From Bradyrhizobium sp. Ec3.3 (GTDB taxonomy: Bacteria > Pseudomonadota > Alphaproteobacteria > Rhizobiales > Xanthobacteraceae): DNA of 64,000 nucleotides. The position numbers were made by a program, and so were the translations under genes. Location: NCBI RefSeq assembly GCF_000472925.1, contig NZ_AXAS01000035.1, forward strand, positions 1 through 64,000, given 5' to 3'. Shown piece by piece: positions 36,185 through 45,227 of this stretch (positions within the stretch are counted from its first letter, which is position 1; the number at the start of each line of letters is the position of its first letter). The notes beneath the pieces were generated by a model. That model did no database searches and was not told the DNA's origin. It was given only the letters and a program-made list of their open reading frames with translations.

Positions 36185-36720
36185 TTGGTGAAAACCTTGG
36201 CGCCGATCAGGCGCTGCGACAGGAGGACGGCGGTCGGCGTCAACGCGTTGTAGGCCTGCGCTGCGGCGGCCTCCAACACGGCCGGCACTTCGGCGGCATG
36301 CGATGCACGCAGGACCTGGACGCCGGAGAGTTCGAAGACGCCTTGGGTGGTCGATCCCATCGGCACTTGCCAGGGATTGAACTCGCCCCATTCGCCGCGC
36401 ATCGTCACCAGCGTGAGGAACGGAAAGCGCAGGATCGGGATCAGCGACAGCATGTTGATGCAGTTGCCGACCCCGCTCGACTGCATCAGCAGCACGCCGC
36501 GCTGCCCGCCGGTCCAGGCGCCCGCCAGCAGCGCCACGCCCTCCTCCTCGGTCGTGAGCGGAATGCCGCGCATGCTAGATGACGCGAGCACGCGCTTGAT
36601 GAGTTGGGAGTGACCGGCATCGGGCACATAAGGCACCTGCCGGACCTCGAAGCGCTCCAGGACCGCGAAGATCTCGTCGGGCCATGACGGCGGGGCATCA
36701 GCATCAGTGCGCGCGTGCAT
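36181..36720 (-). CDS. Thiamine-diphosphate-dependent decarboxylase, PYR (alpha) subunit
   Basis: The ATG at 36720 gives 179 residues: a PYR-domain protein with TTEEEGVALLAGAWTGG (56-72), including the conserved Glu that activates the cofactor's aminopyrimidine, and LLMQSSGVGNCINML. This is the layout of ComD-like alpha subunits of sulfopyruvate or phosphonopyruvate decarboxylases. Its stop overlaps the beta start (ATGA), so both form one enzyme. The frame is open upstream to 36918, but that extension overlaps the opposite P450 gene's 5' region and looks non-coding. A role in degrading a 2-oxo sulfonate, phosphonate or similar acid is possible. Confidence 0.83.
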   Translation of the reverse strand: MHARTDADAPPSWPDEIFAVLERFEVRQVPYVPDAGHSQLIKRVLASSSMRGIPLTTEEEGVALLAGAWTGGQRGVLLMQSSGVGNCINMLSLIPILRFPFLTLVTMRGEWGEFNPWQVPMGSTTQGVFELSGVQVLRASHAAEVPAVLEAAAAQAYNALTPTAVLLSQRLIGAKVFTK

Positions 36721-36824
36721 TTTGGTGTCCAGTCGGCTAGCAAGTCGGAAGAAGTCTAGACGGACGCATGCGTCGTTCGAAGAACAATAACGGCATATCG
36801 GCTTTAACCGGTGAGTATAGCGGG

Positions 36825-38057
36825 ATGAACGCACACGCGAGAGAGCTGGCGGCGAGCTTCGACCTGGAGCGGCTGACGCCCGAGTTCTACGACAACCCCT
36901 ACCCGACCTATCGTGCACTGCGGGAGAACGAGCCGGTCAAGCGCCTGCCGAACGGCACGGTGTTCCTGACGCGCTATGACGATCTCGTCACCACCTACAA
37001 GAACACGAGATCGTTCAGCTCGGACAAGAAGAAGGAGTTCACGCCGAAATACGGCGCCTCCCTGCTCTACGAGCACCACACCACGAGCCTCGTGTTCAAC
37101 GATCCGCCCGCGCACACCCGCGTGCGGCGCCTGATCATGGGCGCGCTGTCGCCGCGCGCGATCGCCAGCATGGAGGGCGACCTCATCGCGCTGGTTGACC
37201 GGCTGCTCGATGCGATCGCTGCCAAAGGCGACTGCGAGTTAATCGGCGATTACGCCGCCACCATTCCCATCGAGGTGATCGGCAACCTGCTCGACGTCCC
37301 CCATGACGAGCGCGAGCCGCTGCGCGGCTGGTCGCTGGCGATCTTGGGCGCGCTCGAGCCAGTCGTCTCGCCGGAGGCTTTTGCGCGCGGCAATCAAGCG
37401 GTGAAGGATTTCCTTAGCTATCTCCAGACGCTCGTCGCGCGCCGCCGGCAAAAGCCCGGCAATCCCGAGCGCGACGTGCTGACTCGCCTGATCCAAGGAG
37501 AAGGCAGCGGTGAGGACAACGGCGAGCGGCTGACCGAGACCGAGCTGCTGCACAATTGCATCTTCCTGCTCAATGCCGGCCACGAGACCACCACCAATCT
37601 GATCGGCAATGGCCTCGTGGCACTCGATCGCCATCCGGACCAGAAGCAGCGGCTGATCCAGAACCCCGACCTGATCAAGACGGCGGTCGAGGAGATGCTG
37701 CGCTATGAGAGCTCGAACCAGCTCGGCAACCGCATGACCACCGAAGCGGTCGAGCTCGGCGGCGTGATGCTGGAGGCCGGCACCTCGATCACGCTGTGCA
37801 TTGGCGCCGCGAACCGCGATCCCGTGCAATTTCCTGATCCTGAGATCTTCGACATCGCGCGCACGCCGAACCGGCATCTCGCTTTCGCCACCGGCGCGCA
37901 TCAATGTGCCGGCATGGCGCTGGCGCGGCTGGAAGGCGCGATCGCGATTTCGCGCTTCCTGGCGCGCTTCCCGAACTATGCCTTGAGCGGGAAGCCCGTG
38001 CGCGGTGGCCGCGTCCGGTTCCGCGGCTTCCTCAACGTGCCGTGCTCCATCGGCTGA
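36825..38057 (+). CDS. Cytochrome P450 (class I, soluble)
   Basis: From the ATG at 36825 the product has 410 residues, normal for bacterial P450s. It has the I-helix AGHETT (251-256), ExxR at E290/R293, and the heme loop FATGAHQCAG with ligand Cys361. DPPAHTRVRRL is the C-helix signature that contacts the heme propionates. An upstream in-frame ATG at 36768 would add 19 atypical residues. Unlike CYP102 it needs external ferredoxin and reductase; no ferredoxin gene is near, though a ferredoxin-reductase-like gene lies at 53.4 kb. Substrate unknown. Confidence 0.93.
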   Translation: MNAHARELAASFDLERLTPEFYDNPYPTYRALRENEPVKRLPNGTVFLTRYDDLVTTYKNTRSFSSDKKKEFTPKYGASLLYEHHTTSLVFNDPPAHTRVRRLIMGALSPRAIASMEGDLIALVDRLLDAIAAKGDCELIGDYAATIPIEVIGNLLDVPHDEREPLRGWSLAILGALEPVVSPEAFARGNQAVKDFLSYLQTLVARRRQKPGNPERDVLTRLIQGEGSGEDNGERLTETELLHNCIFLLNAGHETTTNLIGNGLVALDRHPDQKQRLIQNPDLIKTAVEEMLRYESSNQLGNRMTTEAVELGGVMLEAGTSITLCIGAANRDPVQFPDPEIFDIARTPNRHLAFATGAHQCAGMALARLEGAIAISRFLARFPNYALSGKPVRGGRVRFRGFLNVPCSIG

Positions 38058-38074
38058 CGCGTGGCGAGGATTCC

Positions 38075-38749
38075 ATGAGTATCAAGAGCTTGCGCGACCG
38101 CTGGGCCGATCCCCTCCTGACGGCGCTGACGGGCCTCCTCGTCGTCATGATGTTCGTCGTTGCACCGCTGCAGGCACTCGGGATCTTCGCCTTCCAGGTG
38201 TCCGAGCTCGTGCTCGCCCTGCTGCTCGTTTGCGGCATCTTCATCATCTCGGGAAGTCCGATCGCGGTCGGCGCGATGCTGATCGCACTCGTCATGATCG
38301 TCACCGGCGCCGTCCTGCGATTCCACTCGCCCTCGCTGCTCGACCTCAACCTCTTTGCCGGCTCATGGTTCATCCTCGGCGTCACGATGGCGTGGGCGGT
38401 GGCACGCGCGACCTTTGCACCTGGGCGCATCAATTTTCATCGCGTCATCGGCGCCGTCCTGCTCTACTTCACGGTCGCCGTAATCTTCGCAGCCCTTTTC
38501 ACGTTCGTCGGGTCGCTCGTGCCGGAAGCCTTTTCCGGCATGAAGGTAGAGGATAGTCCGGCGCTGGCAAGCCAGGTGATCTATTTCAGCTTCGCAACCA
38601 TGACGACGACCGGCTATGGCGACGTTGCACCCGTGCATCCCGTCGTTCGCAGCCTCTGCAATCTCGAAGCCATATTCGGACAGCTCTATCCGGCCACCCT
38701 GCTGGCGAGGCTGGTGACGCTGGAGCTCGAGCACCGCGACAAGGAGTGA
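38075..38749 (+). CDS. Potassium channel family protein (ion-channel pore domain)
   Basis: From the ATG at 38075, preceded by AGGA, the product has 224 residues. Several hydrophobic helices fill the first 145 residues, followed by a pore region with the selectivity filter TTTGYGD (177-183). The helix after the filter (NLEAIFGQLYPATLLARLVTLEL) is the pore-lining one. No voltage sensor, RCK or nucleotide-binding domain is present. It probably forms a tetrameric potassium-selective inner-membrane channel. It follows the P450 gene by 17 bp and may be cotranscribed, although no functional link is evident. Confidence 0.88.
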   Translation: MSIKSLRDRWADPLLTALTGLLVVMMFVVAPLQALGIFAFQVSELVLALLLVCGIFIISGSPIAVGAMLIALVMIVTGAVLRFHSPSLLDLNLFAGSWFILGVTMAWAVARATFAPGRINFHRVIGAVLLYFTVAVIFAALFTFVGSLVPEAFSGMKVEDSPALASQVIYFSFATMTTTGYGDVAPVHPVVRSLCNLEAIFGQLYPATLLARLVTLELEHRDKE

Positions 38750-38812
38750 GTTTGAACGTGTCACGCATTTTCGGCTAGAATGCGTGAGGCTGACAAGCTG
38801 GAGTGACAAAGG

Positions 38813-40030
38813 ATGAGTAGTCCGCCAGTCGCTGATTTCATCGCGAGGGAGGCGCGTTTCGGCGCCCGCAATTACGAGCCGCTCGGCGTTGTCCTGTCGC
38901 GCGGCGAAGGCGTCTTCGTATGGGACACCCAGGGCAACCGCTATCTGGATTGCCTCTCCGCCTATTCGGCTCTCAACCAGGGCCACTGTCACCCCAAGAT
39001 TCTGGCCGCCATGGTCGAGCAGGCGAGCCGACTGACCCTAACCTCGCGTGCATTCCACAACGATCAGCTCGCCCCGTTCTACGAGGAGATTGCGGAGCTG
39101 ACCGGCTCGCACAAGGTGCTGCCGATGAACAGCGGGGCCGAGGCGGTGGAGAGCGCGATCAAGTCGGTGCGCAAATGGGGCTATGAGGTGAAGGGCGTGC
39201 CGGACGGACAAGCCGAGATCATCGTCTGCGCCAACAACTTCCACGGACGCACTCTCGGTGTGGTCGGCTTCTCGACGGATCCGGCAACGCGCGGGCACTT
39301 CGGACCGTTCGCGCCGGGCTTCAGGATCATTCCGTTCGGCGATGCCGCAGCCCTCGAGGAGGCGATCACGCCGAACACCGTCGCCTTCCTGGTCGAACCG
39401 ATCCAGGGCGAAGCCGGCGTCATCATTCCGCCGGCAGGCTATTTCACAGGGGTCCGCGAGCTCTGCTCCTCGCACGAGGTGATGCTGATCCTCGACGAGA
39501 TCCAAACCGGGCTCGGCCGCACCGGCAAGCTGCTCGCGGAACAGCACGAAGGCATCGAGGCGGACGTGACGCTGCTCGGCAAAGCCTTGTCAGGCGGCTT
39601 CTATCCCGTCTCGGCCGTGCTTTCGAACAACGAAGTCCTCGGCACGCTGAAGCCTGGCCAGCACGGCTCGACATTCGGCGGCAATCCGCTCGCCTGTGCT
39701 GTGGCGCGGGCAGCGCTCCGCGTGCTCGTCGAGGAAGGAATGATCGAGAATGCCGCGGTGCAGGGTGAACGCTTCCTGGAAGGCCTCAGTAGCATCCGCG
39801 CCAACACCGTCCGCGACGTGCGCGGACGCGGGCTGATGCTGGCGGTCGAACTACATCCAGAGGCCGGCCCCGCGCGCCGCTACTGTGAGGCTCTGCAGGT
39901 TGAAGGCATCCTCGCCAAGGATACCCATGAGCACACGATCCGCATCGCCCCGCCACTGGTGATCACCAGCGATCAGGTCGACTGGGCGCTGGAACGGTTC
40001 GCCACCACCCTCACGCGGGATTTCTCCTGA
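38813..40030 (+). CDS. rocD: Ornithine--oxo-acid aminotransferase
   Basis: The 405-residue PLP enzyme belongs to class III aminotransferases. It opens with YEPLGVVLSRGEGVFVWDTQG and LDCLSAYSALNQGHCHPKI, both typical of ornithine delta-aminotransferase, and has NSGAEAVESAIK, Asp228 (LILDEIQTGLGRTG) and the Schiff-base Lys257 (LLGKALSGGFYPVSA). It transfers the delta-amino group of ornithine to 2-oxoglutarate, giving glutamate semialdehyde on the route to proline and glutamate. It is monocistronic or weakly linked to flanking genes. The ornithine assignment rests on overall motif resemblance and is strong. Confidence 0.88.
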   Translation: MSSPPVADFIAREARFGARNYEPLGVVLSRGEGVFVWDTQGNRYLDCLSAYSALNQGHCHPKILAAMVEQASRLTLTSRAFHNDQLAPFYEEIAELTGSHKVLPMNSGAEAVESAIKSVRKWGYEVKGVPDGQAEIIVCANNFHGRTLGVVGFSTDPATRGHFGPFAPGFRIIPFGDAAALEEAITPNTVAFLVEPIQGEAGVIIPPAGYFTGVRELCSSHEVMLILDEIQTGLGRTGKLLAEQHEGIEADVTLLGKALSGGFYPVSAVLSNNEVLGTLKPGQHGSTFGGNPLACAVARAALRVLVEEGMIENAAVQGERFLEGLSSIRANTVRDVRGRGLMLAVELHPEAGPARRYCEALQVEGILAKDTHEHTIRIAPPLVITSDQVDWALERFATTLTRDFS

Positions 40031-40140
40031 GGCTGCCTGCGTCGGAAGACCGCAAGACCGGCGGCAGTCAAGAACGAACGATATCGCCGCCAGCGCGTTG
40101 AACGATTGCGGGCGATTGGGACGAGCGTGGAGTTGCGATC

Positions 40141-41982
40141 ATGCTTCCGCGTGGCATTTGCCTTTCGGCGTTTTTGGTTGGTGTCTCGATGATCGTAGCG
40201 AGCGTGGGAGCGTCCGCCCAGAACCCCCATGGAAGGGGTGGACCACCGGCAGCGGCGCCGCATCCAGCCGCACCACCTGCTATAGCCCGCCCGGCGGCGC
40301 CGCCAGCCATGGCACGCCCCGCTGCACCCGCGTTCCATCCACCGGCCATGCCACAGCGCCCCGCGATGGCGCCGCACCCTGCGCCTCACTTCGCCTCGCC
40401 GCCACCGCGTCCGGCCCCACACTTCGCTGCGCCGCCGCCGCGAGCGGCCCCGCATGTGGCGGCCCCCCGGCCTGAATTCCATCACCCGCAAGCAGCGCCA
40501 CAACGTCCGGCCATGGCCCCGCGGCCGACGCCGCATATCGCCGCCCCCTCTCGCCCAAGCGCGCCACCTGCCGTGAGCGCGCGGCCGTCGCGACAGGAGC
40601 AGGTGCAACAGCGCGCGCAACAGCACCAGCAGCAGATCCAGCAGCGCCAGCAAATGGTACAGCAACGGCAGCGCGACGCGCTGTCGCGCCAGAGCACGGA
40701 ACGTCAAACCCGCATCGATCGGCTGCAACAGCGCGTGCAACAATTGCAGTCGCAGAAGCCGGAAGGCCTGCGAGCGCAACGTGCACAGGAGCGGACGCTG
40801 CAAACACAGAACCGCCTGCTGCAGCGCGAGCAGAGCATGCAGCAGCGCGATCAGGCGCGCCTGCAGCGGTTGGGGCCTGCGCAAGCCGCAGTCGGGCGAG
40901 CCGCCGCCATGCAGGCCGCCGAGCGCGGGCGATTTGCGGAACGTTTCCGCGAGCAGGCCACTCCGCTGAGCCAGGCGGCACTCATGACCCGCCAGAGCGG
41001 CTGGGCTCCCCGGGAGGCTTGGCAGCACCGCCATCCTGCGGTCTTCGTGGCGTGGCTTGGCCCAGTGTTCTGGCCTTACGCCTATTCCGACATTTTCGAC
41101 TACACGTTCTGGTCCTACGGGTACGACCCCGGCTACTGGGCCTATGCCTACGACGACTTCGTCGACACCGTGTTCTGGGGCGGGGATGGCGCCTATTCAG
41201 CCTATGCCAGCACCAACCCCTATGACTATCCGCAAACCGGTGGCGGCTACCGCGCGCGGCGGGGCTCGAGCGCAAGCCAGCAGGCGCTACGGCAACTATG
41301 TGACGCTCCGGACAAGGGCGTGACGGCCTGGCCGTTCGAGTCGATCACGCAGGCGGTCCGGCCGACGCCCGAACAGCGCGGCTTGCTCGACGACTTGAAG
41401 GCCGCGGCGGCACGGGCTGCCGATGCATTCAAGCAGTCCTGCAATGATTCCTATCCGCTGACGCCACCCGGCCGCTTGCGCGCGATGACGAACCGCGTCA
41501 GCGCCACGCTCGAGGCCGTGAAGATCGTTCGGCCGGCGCTCGAGAAGTTCTATGGTTCGCTCAGCGACGAGCAGCAGGCGCGCTTCAACGCGCTCGGCCC
41601 CAATGTCGGCGAGCCTTCGCAACAGCAGCCCCAGCAGCAGGAAGCGAATGCTCAGGGCGAGAGCTGCGGCGATCCGAAATCAAGCCTGACGGAGCTGCCG
41701 ATCGAACGGATCGATGCAGTGGTACAGCCGGCCGGCAAGCAGAAGGAAGCGCTCGACCGCCTGAGCGACGCGACCAAGCAGGCTGTTAAAGGACTGCAAG
41801 CTGTCTGCCCGGATCAAGTGCCGCTGACGCCGATTGGGCGATTGGAAGCTATGCAGCACCGACTCGAAGCCATGCTGGAGGCGGCCAATTGGGTGCAGCC
41901 GGTGCTGGACGAGTTCTACGCGACGCTCAGCAGCGAGCAGAAGGCGCGCTTCAACACGATGCCCCGGACGGCAAGCCAGTGA
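40141..41982 (+). CDS. Secreted Pro/Gln-rich protein with two LTXXQ/Spy-like C-terminal repeats
   Basis: The 613-residue protein has a Sec signal peptide (about 1-26, ending GASA-QN). Residues 30-150 are a Pro/Ala/His low-complexity region; 155-260 are Gln/Arg-rich and probably coiled coil. A Tyr/Trp-rich segment follows (FWPYAYSD, YDPGYWAYAYDD). The C-terminus holds two related repeats of about 100 residues (starting near FESITQAVRPTPEQ and PIERIDAVVQPAGKQ), each with a Cys, PLTPxGRL and xARFN. I relate these to the LTXXQ/Spy-CpxP chaperone family, widely seen in bradyrhizobia. A periplasmic or envelope stress role is inferred. Confidence 0.7.
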   Translation: MLPRGICLSAFLVGVSMIVASVGASAQNPHGRGGPPAAAPHPAAPPAIARPAAPPAMARPAAPAFHPPAMPQRPAMAPHPAPHFASPPPRPAPHFAAPPPRAAPHVAAPRPEFHHPQAAPQRPAMAPRPTPHIAAPSRPSAPPAVSARPSRQEQVQQRAQQHQQQIQQRQQMVQQRQRDALSRQSTERQTRIDRLQQRVQQLQSQKPEGLRAQRAQERTLQTQNRLLQREQSMQQRDQARLQRLGPAQAAVGRAAAMQAAERGRFAERFREQATPLSQAALMTRQSGWAPREAWQHRHPAVFVAWLGPVFWPYAYSDIFDYTFWSYGYDPGYWAYAYDDFVDTVFWGGDGAYSAYASTNPYDYPQTGGGYRARRGSSASQQALRQLCDAPDKGVTAWPFESITQAVRPTPEQRGLLDDLKAAAARAADAFKQSCNDSYPLTPPGRLRAMTNRVSATLEAVKIVRPALEKFYGSLSDEQQARFNALGPNVGEPSQQQPQQQEANAQGESCGDPKSSLTELPIERIDAVVQPAGKQKEALDRLSDATKQAVKGLQAVCPDQVPLTPIGRLEAMQHRLEAMLEAANWVQPVLDEFYATLSSEQKARFNTMPRTASQ

Positions 41983-42009
41983 TTGCCACCAGTTGCTTGT
42001 GACTTGATT

Positions 42010-42873
42010 CTAGACCACGGTCCGGTGCCGTTCGATGCAGCTGAGCAGCACCTCATCCATCGGCTTGTCCCACCAGTCGTTGGAGAAGATCTCGATCTCG
42101 GAATAGCCGGCATAGCCTTGCGCCTCGACCGCTTTGCGCACTGATCTGATGTCGATGACGCCGTCGCCCATCATGCCGCGGTCGTTGAGGATGTCCTTGG
42201 TCGGCACCAGCCAGTCGCAGACGTGGAACGCCAGCAGGCGGTCTCGGCCCGCGCGCGCGATCTGGCTCATCAGCTCCGGATCCCACCAGATGTGATAGAC
42301 GTCGAGCGCGACGCCCAACGTGCCAGTGCGGCCTGGATCGAGCCGGTCGCAGATGTCGAGCGCCTGCTTCGTCGTGTTCACACAGGCGCGGTCCGCGGCA
42401 TAGGCGGGATGCAAGGGCTCGATCGCTAGCGGCAGCTTTGCCTGCCTGGCATAATCGAGCATTTCAGCGAGAGCATCCTCGACCTGCGCACGCGCTGCGA
42501 CGATATCTTTCGAGGCGCCGCTGCCCGGCCGCGAATATTGCGGCAGGCCGCCGACGACCAGCACGATGCAGGAGGCGCCGAGCGCCTTGGCTTCATCCAC
42601 GCAGCGGCGATTGTCGTCGCGCACCTCCGCGCGGCGCGCAGCGTCAGACGTGAACATGCCGCCGCGGCAATAGCCTGAGAGCTCAAGCCCGGCGTCGCGC
42701 ACCGCGCGTGCGGCGCGATCGGGCCCGACGGCCGCGACCTGATCGCGCCAGGGATCGATGGCACGGATGCCGTGCCGCGCGCAGGCGTCAATGATGGCGA
42801 CGAGGTCGCCCTGCTTGCGGACCGTTGCCGTGTTCAGCGACAGCCAGCGATGGTCGGAAGAGAAGTCGCGCAT
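42010..42873 (-). CDS. Sugar phosphate isomerase/epimerase (xylose isomerase-like TIM barrel)
   Basis: The 287-residue protein has the AP-endonuclease-2-type TIM barrel, with metal ligands in canonical places: E152 (LAIEPLHP), D191 (VALDVYHIWW), H217 (LAFHVCDW) and E259 or E261 (YSEIEIFS). It would isomerise or epimerise a keto or aldo sugar derivative using a divalent metal. It is the last gene of the seven-gene minus-strand operon, and its start shares one base with the DUF993 stop (TGATG). It may act after or before the Gfo/Idh oxidoreductase. Substrate unknown. Confidence 0.85.
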   Translation of the reverse strand: MRDFSSDHRWLSLNTATVRKQGDLVAIIDACARHGIRAIDPWRDQVAAVGPDRAARAVRDAGLELSGYCRGGMFTSDAARRAEVRDDNRRCVDEAKALGASCIVLVVGGLPQYSRPGSGASKDIVAARAQVEDALAEMLDYARQAKLPLAIEPLHPAYAADRACVNTTKQALDICDRLDPGRTGTLGVALDVYHIWWDPELMSQIARAGRDRLLAFHVCDWLVPTKDILNDRGMMGDGVIDIRSVRKAVEAQGYAGYSEIEIFSNDWWDKPMDEVLLSCIERHRTVV

Positions 42874-44063
42874 CAGCCCTCGATTCCGCGTAAGGCCATC
42901 ACGGTCTTCATCCGCTGTGTCGCGGCTTCCGGATTGGCAAGCAGCCCGGCCTGATCGGCGAGCCGGAACAGCTCAGCCAGATGGAGCGTCGAGCGCGCGC
43001 TCTCCTGACCGCCGACCATGGTGAAATGATCCTGATGACCGTTCAGATAGGCCATGAACACCACACCTGTCTTGTAGAAGCGCGTTGGCGCCTTGAAGAT
43101 GTGACGCGACAGGGGCACCGTCGGCCCAAGCACATCATGGAAGCCGGCCTCGTCGCCGGCCGCCAGCCGCGACAGCGCATAGGAGGCCGCCGGCGCGATG
43201 GCATCGAAGATGCCGAGCAGCGCGTGCGAAAATCCCTGTTCGTCGCCGGCGATCAGCTCCGCATAGTTGAAGTCATCGCCGGTGTACATCTTGATGCGCT
43301 TGTCGAGGCGACGGCGCATGTCGATCTCGCGCTGCTTGTCGAGCAGCGAGACCTTGACGCCATCGACCTTGGCGGCATTGCCGTTGATGATCGCGACGGC
43401 GGTATCCATCGCCCTGTCCAGATCCTGGGTACCCCAATAGCCGGTCAGGGCCGGATCGAACATGTCGCCGAGCCAGTGGATGATCACGGGTTCGCGGACC
43501 TGCGACAGCACGCGATCATAGACCCTGGCGTAGTCGTCGGCATCGCGGCCGAGCTTTGCCAGCGCGCGCGACGCCATCAGGATGATCCGACCGCCAACCT
43601 TCTCGACCGCCGCAACCTGCTCTTCATACGCGCGGATCACATCGTCGAGGCCTTTGGCATCCTCCACTGCGAGGTGATCGGTGCCCGCGCCGGAGAACAC
43701 CAGCGCATTGCGCGACTTTGCGGCCGCAACCGAACGCGTGATCAATTCCAGCGAGGTCGGCCAGTCCAGCCCCATGCCGCGCTGCGCGGTGTCCATGGCT
43801 TCGGCAACACCAAGGCCGAGATCCCAGACATGCTCGCGAAAAGCAATGGTCTTGTCCCAGTCGATGGCAGCCGCGAGCCAGGGATCGTTGTCGGCGAGCG
43901 GATCGGCCACCATGTGCGCGGCCGAGAACGCAAAGCGGTTCAGCGTGCCCTCGAGCTTGGCAGGGAAGCTGCGCGAGGCCGCGAGCCGATAGGTCTCGAT
44001 CGAGCGATCCGCCCTGGGCAGCTTGAGCGACAACGACGATATCTGCGGGACTGGCTTGTTCAT
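42873..44063 (-). CDS. DUF993 family protein (dihydrodipicolinate synthase/aldolase-like)
   Basis: The 396-residue protein matches DUF993 as I know it, from features such as RFAFSAAHMVADPL, DWDKTIAFREHVWDLGLGVAEAMDTAQRGMGLDW, VIIHWLGDMFDPAL and YTGDDFNYAELIAGD. The family is predicted to be a TIM barrel related to dihydrodipicolinate synthase, with a candidate Schiff-base Lys around VDGVKVSLLDK. It is characteristically next to Gfo/Idh oxidoreductases and sugar isomerases, as here. A retro-aldol or dehydratase step on a carbohydrate derivative is plausible. No substrate is established. Confidence 0.82.
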   Translation of the reverse strand: MNKPVPQISSLSLKLPRADRSIETYRLAASRSFPAKLEGTLNRFAFSAAHMVADPLADNDPWLAAAIDWDKTIAFREHVWDLGLGVAEAMDTAQRGMGLDWPTSLELITRSVAAAKSRNALVFSGAGTDHLAVEDAKGLDDVIRAYEEQVAAVEKVGGRIILMASRALAKLGRDADDYARVYDRVLSQVREPVIIHWLGDMFDPALTGYWGTQDLDRAMDTAVAIINGNAAKVDGVKVSLLDKQREIDMRRRLDKRIKMYTGDDFNYAELIAGDEQGFSHALLGIFDAIAPAASYALSRLAAGDEAGFHDVLGPTVPLSRHIFKAPTRFYKTGVVFMAYLNGHQDHFTMVGGQESARSTLHLAELFRLADQAGLLANPEAATQRMKTVMALRGIEG

Positions 44064-44075
44064 GGCTCCCTCCTC

Positions 44076-45227
44076 TCAGACCTTGATTGGTGCGACGTCG
44101 ATCCAGCGTCGCTCCTTCCAGCTCTTCAGCGCACATTCGGCGAGCTGTACGCCCTTGGCGCCTTCGAGCAGCGTGAACTTGTACGGCGCATCCTCGCAGA
44201 CGTGCCGGATGTACATCTCCCACTGCTCCTTGAAGCCGTTGTCGTAGGAGACGTTGTCCGGCAGCTTCTGCCAGTCGCCGTAGAAATCGTGCAGCCGCTT
44301 CTCGTCGGGATTCCACACCGGCCGGGGCGTCGCCTGCCGTGCCTGGATCATGCAGTCAGAGAGGCCCGCCACCGCCGAGCCAAGCGTACCGTCGACCTGG
44401 AAGGTGACGAGATCATCGCGATAGACGCGCGTCACCCAGGACATGTTGATATGGGCGATGATGCCGCCCTTGAGCTGGAAGGTGGCGTAGGCGGAGTCGT
44501 CGGCCGTCGCCTTGTACTTCTGTCCCTGCTCGTCATAGCGCTCGGGAATATCGGTATTGCCGATGCAGACCACGCTCTCGACGTCGCCAAAGAGGTTGTC
44601 GAGCACGTAACGCCAGTGGCAGACCATGTCGAGGATGATGCCGCCACCATCCTCATTGCGATAGTTCCAGGATGGCCGCTGCGCCTCCTGCCAGCCGCCT
44701 TCGAACACCCAATAGCCGAACTCGCCGCGCACCGAGAGGATGCGGCCGAAGAATCCGGAATCACGCAGGAACGCGAGCTTCTTCAATCCCGGCAGGAACA
44801 GCTTGTCCTGCACGGTACCGTGCTTGACACCCTTGGCGTTGGCGAGCCGCACCACTTCGACAGCTTCCTCGAAATTGGTCGCAATCGGCTTCTCGCAATA
44901 GACGTGCTTGCCGGCGTTGATCGCGCGGGTCAGCAGGTTCGGCCGTGCCTGCGTGGTCGCGGCGTCGAAGAACACGCTATCGTTCATGTCGGCGAGCGCC
45001 GCATCGAGATCGGTGGTCCAGCGCGCGATGTTGAACTGTTTTGCCAGCCGCTCGACCTTGTCGGCGCTGCGGCCGACCAGGATCGGATCGGGCATCACGC
45101 GGTCGCCGTTCTTCAGCCTGACGCCGCCCTGGTCGCGGATCGCGACGATCGAGCGGATCAGATGCTGGTTGAGCCCCATGCGGCCGGTGACGCCGTTCAT
45201 GATGAGGCCGAGGCGCTGCGTGGTCAT
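44076..45227 (-). CDS. Gfo/Idh/MocA family NAD(P)-dependent oxidoreductase
   Basis: From the ATG at 45227, overlapping the preceding stop by ATGA, the product has 383 residues. An N-terminal Rossmann domain (LGLIMNGVTGRMG) is followed by the family's catalytic motif CEKPIATNFEEA with Lys113. The C-terminal beta-sheet domain includes NYRNEDGGGIILDMVCHWRYVLD, with His in the usual position. The family oxidises or reduces sugar or inositol carbons using NAD(P). It lies between the enolase-superfamily and DUF993 genes in the same operon. Confidence 0.88.
   Translation of the reverse strand: MTTQRLGLIMNGVTGRMGLNQHLIRSIVAIRDQGGVRLKNGDRVMPDPILVGRSADKVERLAKQFNIARWTTDLDAALADMNDSVFFDAATTQARPNLLTRAINAGKHVYCEKPIATNFEEAVEVVRLANAKGVKHGTVQDKLFLPGLKKLAFLRDSGFFGRILSVRGEFGYWVFEGGWQEAQRPSWNYRNEDGGGIILDMVCHWRYVLDNLFGDVESVVCIGNTDIPERYDEQGQKYKATADDSAYATFQLKGGIIAHINMSWVTRVYRDDLVTFQVDGTLGSAVAGLSDCMIQARQATPRPVWNPDEKRLHDFYGDWQKLPDNVSYDNGFKEQWEMYIRHVCEDAPYKFTLLEGAKGVQLAECALKSWKERRWIDVAPIKV

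Noticed and set aside
40250..40760. Repetitive Pro/Ala- and CAG-rich DNA considered as CRISPR or a VNTR
   Set aside because: No regular repeat-spacer structure; it is low-complexity coding sequence in frame with a secreted protein.
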